DNA of 64,000 nucleotides from Arthrobacter sp. 31Y (GTDB taxonomy: Bacteria; Actinomycetota; Actinomycetes; Actinomycetales; Micrococcaceae): contig NZ_JAFW01000001.1 of NCBI RefSeq assembly GCF_000526335.1, positions 558,001-622,000 of the forward strand. Reading direction: 5' to 3'. The translations under genes and the position numbers were made by a program. Under the pieces are notes generated by a model. The model made no database searches, was not told the DNA's origin, and saw only the letters and a program-made list of their open reading frames with translations. Of this stretch, positions 63,473 through 64,000 are shown in pieces. How positions within the stretch are numbered: the stretch's first letter is position 1; each line of letters starts with the position of its first letter.

Positions 63473-64000
63473 TTATCGGTTCACGCTGAGCTGGGCGAAC
63501 ATCTCAGGACCCCGGGCGTCCAACCATTTCCCACCGAGACGGATGCCCACCACGAACAGGATGACGCCCAGCACAGGACCAACTGCCAGGTTGATCCATC
63601 CGGCTTCGGGACCGCCGCTGAAAGCTTGGACTGCCACCAGGGCAAGCTCCGGAATGAGCAGCAGAGCCAAGACTCCCATACCAATGGCCTGGACTGCCAG
63701 CGTCTGGGCGACATTTCCCGGGGGCTTCTTGAAAGGGCTGTCCCCCGGCAAAGGCACAGCGATGTTGTATCGGGCCGAGATCACCGATGAGAGCCCCAGA
63801 CCGGTGAAGAGCGTGCCCAGTGACAAACCCAGAAGATTCGGGAGCCATTGCCACTCGCCGGTCACGAAAAGCGGCCCTATGGTGAACAGCAGCACCACCG
63901 GCAGTGAGATTGCCAAGCAAGCCAACGCCCGGCCAAGGCGGTCGTCCAAGCCCCGGACCCCCGCCGAGAGATGAAGAGCAAAAGCCGTGTTGTCATACGA
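63473..64000 (-). CDS. membrane protein, C-terminal part only (runs off window)
   Basis: The frame stays open to base 64000, so the N-terminus is missing; about 175 residues are visible. It shows four hydrophobic segments and a short YDNTAFALHLSAGVRGLDD stretch at the window edge. It resembles the membrane part of an ABC-2-like transporter, but I cannot assign a family with confidence. Confidence 0.7.
   Translation of the reverse strand, partial: SYDNTAFALHLSAGVRGLDDRLGRALACLAISLPVVLLFTIGPLFVTGEWQWLPNLLGLSLGTLFTGLGLSSVISARYNIAVPLPGDSPFKKPPGNVAQTLAVQAIGMGVLALLLIPELALVAVQAFSGGPEAGWINLAVGPVLGVILFVVGIRLGGKWLDARGPEMFAQLSVNR

Overview
This window looks like a chromosomal segment of a high-GC Gram-positive actinobacterium of the Micrococcaceae (Arthrobacter/Paenarthrobacter type). 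The evidence is GC-rich coding sequence with G/C-ending codons, frequent 4-8 bp start/stop overlaps, GTG starts, and actinobacterial families such as DUF3039, DUF2017, DUF4395, DUF1684 and an NrtR-nadABC-nifS cluster. The genus is inferred from protein character, not from a search. I see no rRNA, tRNA, IS element, phage gene or CRISPR array. No stretch over 300 bases lacks a gene.

Layout. 1-6.4 kb: C-terminal part of an oligopeptide-type ABC binding protein, malate:quinone oxidoreductase, and a large RND efflux permease closed by a 13-bp hairpin. 6.5-8.9 kb: flavin oxidoreductase with an overlapping MarR regulator, and a transglutaminase-fold protein. 9-14 kb: lipoprotein, DUF1684 protein, ArsB-like permease, DM13 protein with tandem repeats, FAH-fold protein, GtrA protein. 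14.1-20.1 kb: the de novo NAD operon nrtR-nadA-nadB-nadC-nifS on the minus strand, with a clear palindromic operator in front of nrtR. 20.2-26 kb: Lrp regulator and amino-acid permease (divergent), then a four-gene 2-oxoacid dehydrogenase-like operon whose E2 is reduced to one lipoyl domain followed by an alpha/beta hydrolase. 26-32.8 kb: phosphoribosyltransferase, MHS transporter/IclR pair, MoaF-like protein, APC permease/AraC pair.

32.8-40.5 kb: a minus-strand operon of amidohydrolase, NMT1/SsuA-type binding protein, two permeases, ATPase and a cytoplasmic formylglycine-type sulfatase, divergent from a TetR regulator. It reads as import and intracellular degradation of a sulfated (possibly amide-containing) compound. 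40.4-50.8 kb: MFS exporter, sbcCD, aquaporin, a DUF202 pair, ADP-ribosylglycohydrolase, DUF4395 protein, exonuclease-BRCT protein. 50.9-53 kb: a YtrA-type GntR/ABC operon with its own palindrome. 53-64 kb: housekeeping genes, namely DedA, rph-rdgB, an MBL hydrolase and murI, DUF2017-clpS, NAD salvage (pncB-pncA), an SF2 helicase, DUF3039, nagB, and a partial membrane protein running off the end.

Four convergent gene pairs share one strong symmetric hairpin each, while three other convergent pairs overlap by the tetranucleotide CTAA, which supplies both stop codons. De novo NAD synthesis (14-20 kb) and NAD salvage (58-60 kb) both lie in the window, but an NrtR palindrome is visible only at the former. 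The two most unusual systems are the dehydrogenase with split/replaced E2 (22.3-25.6 kb) and the sulfatase import operon (32.9-39.6 kb).
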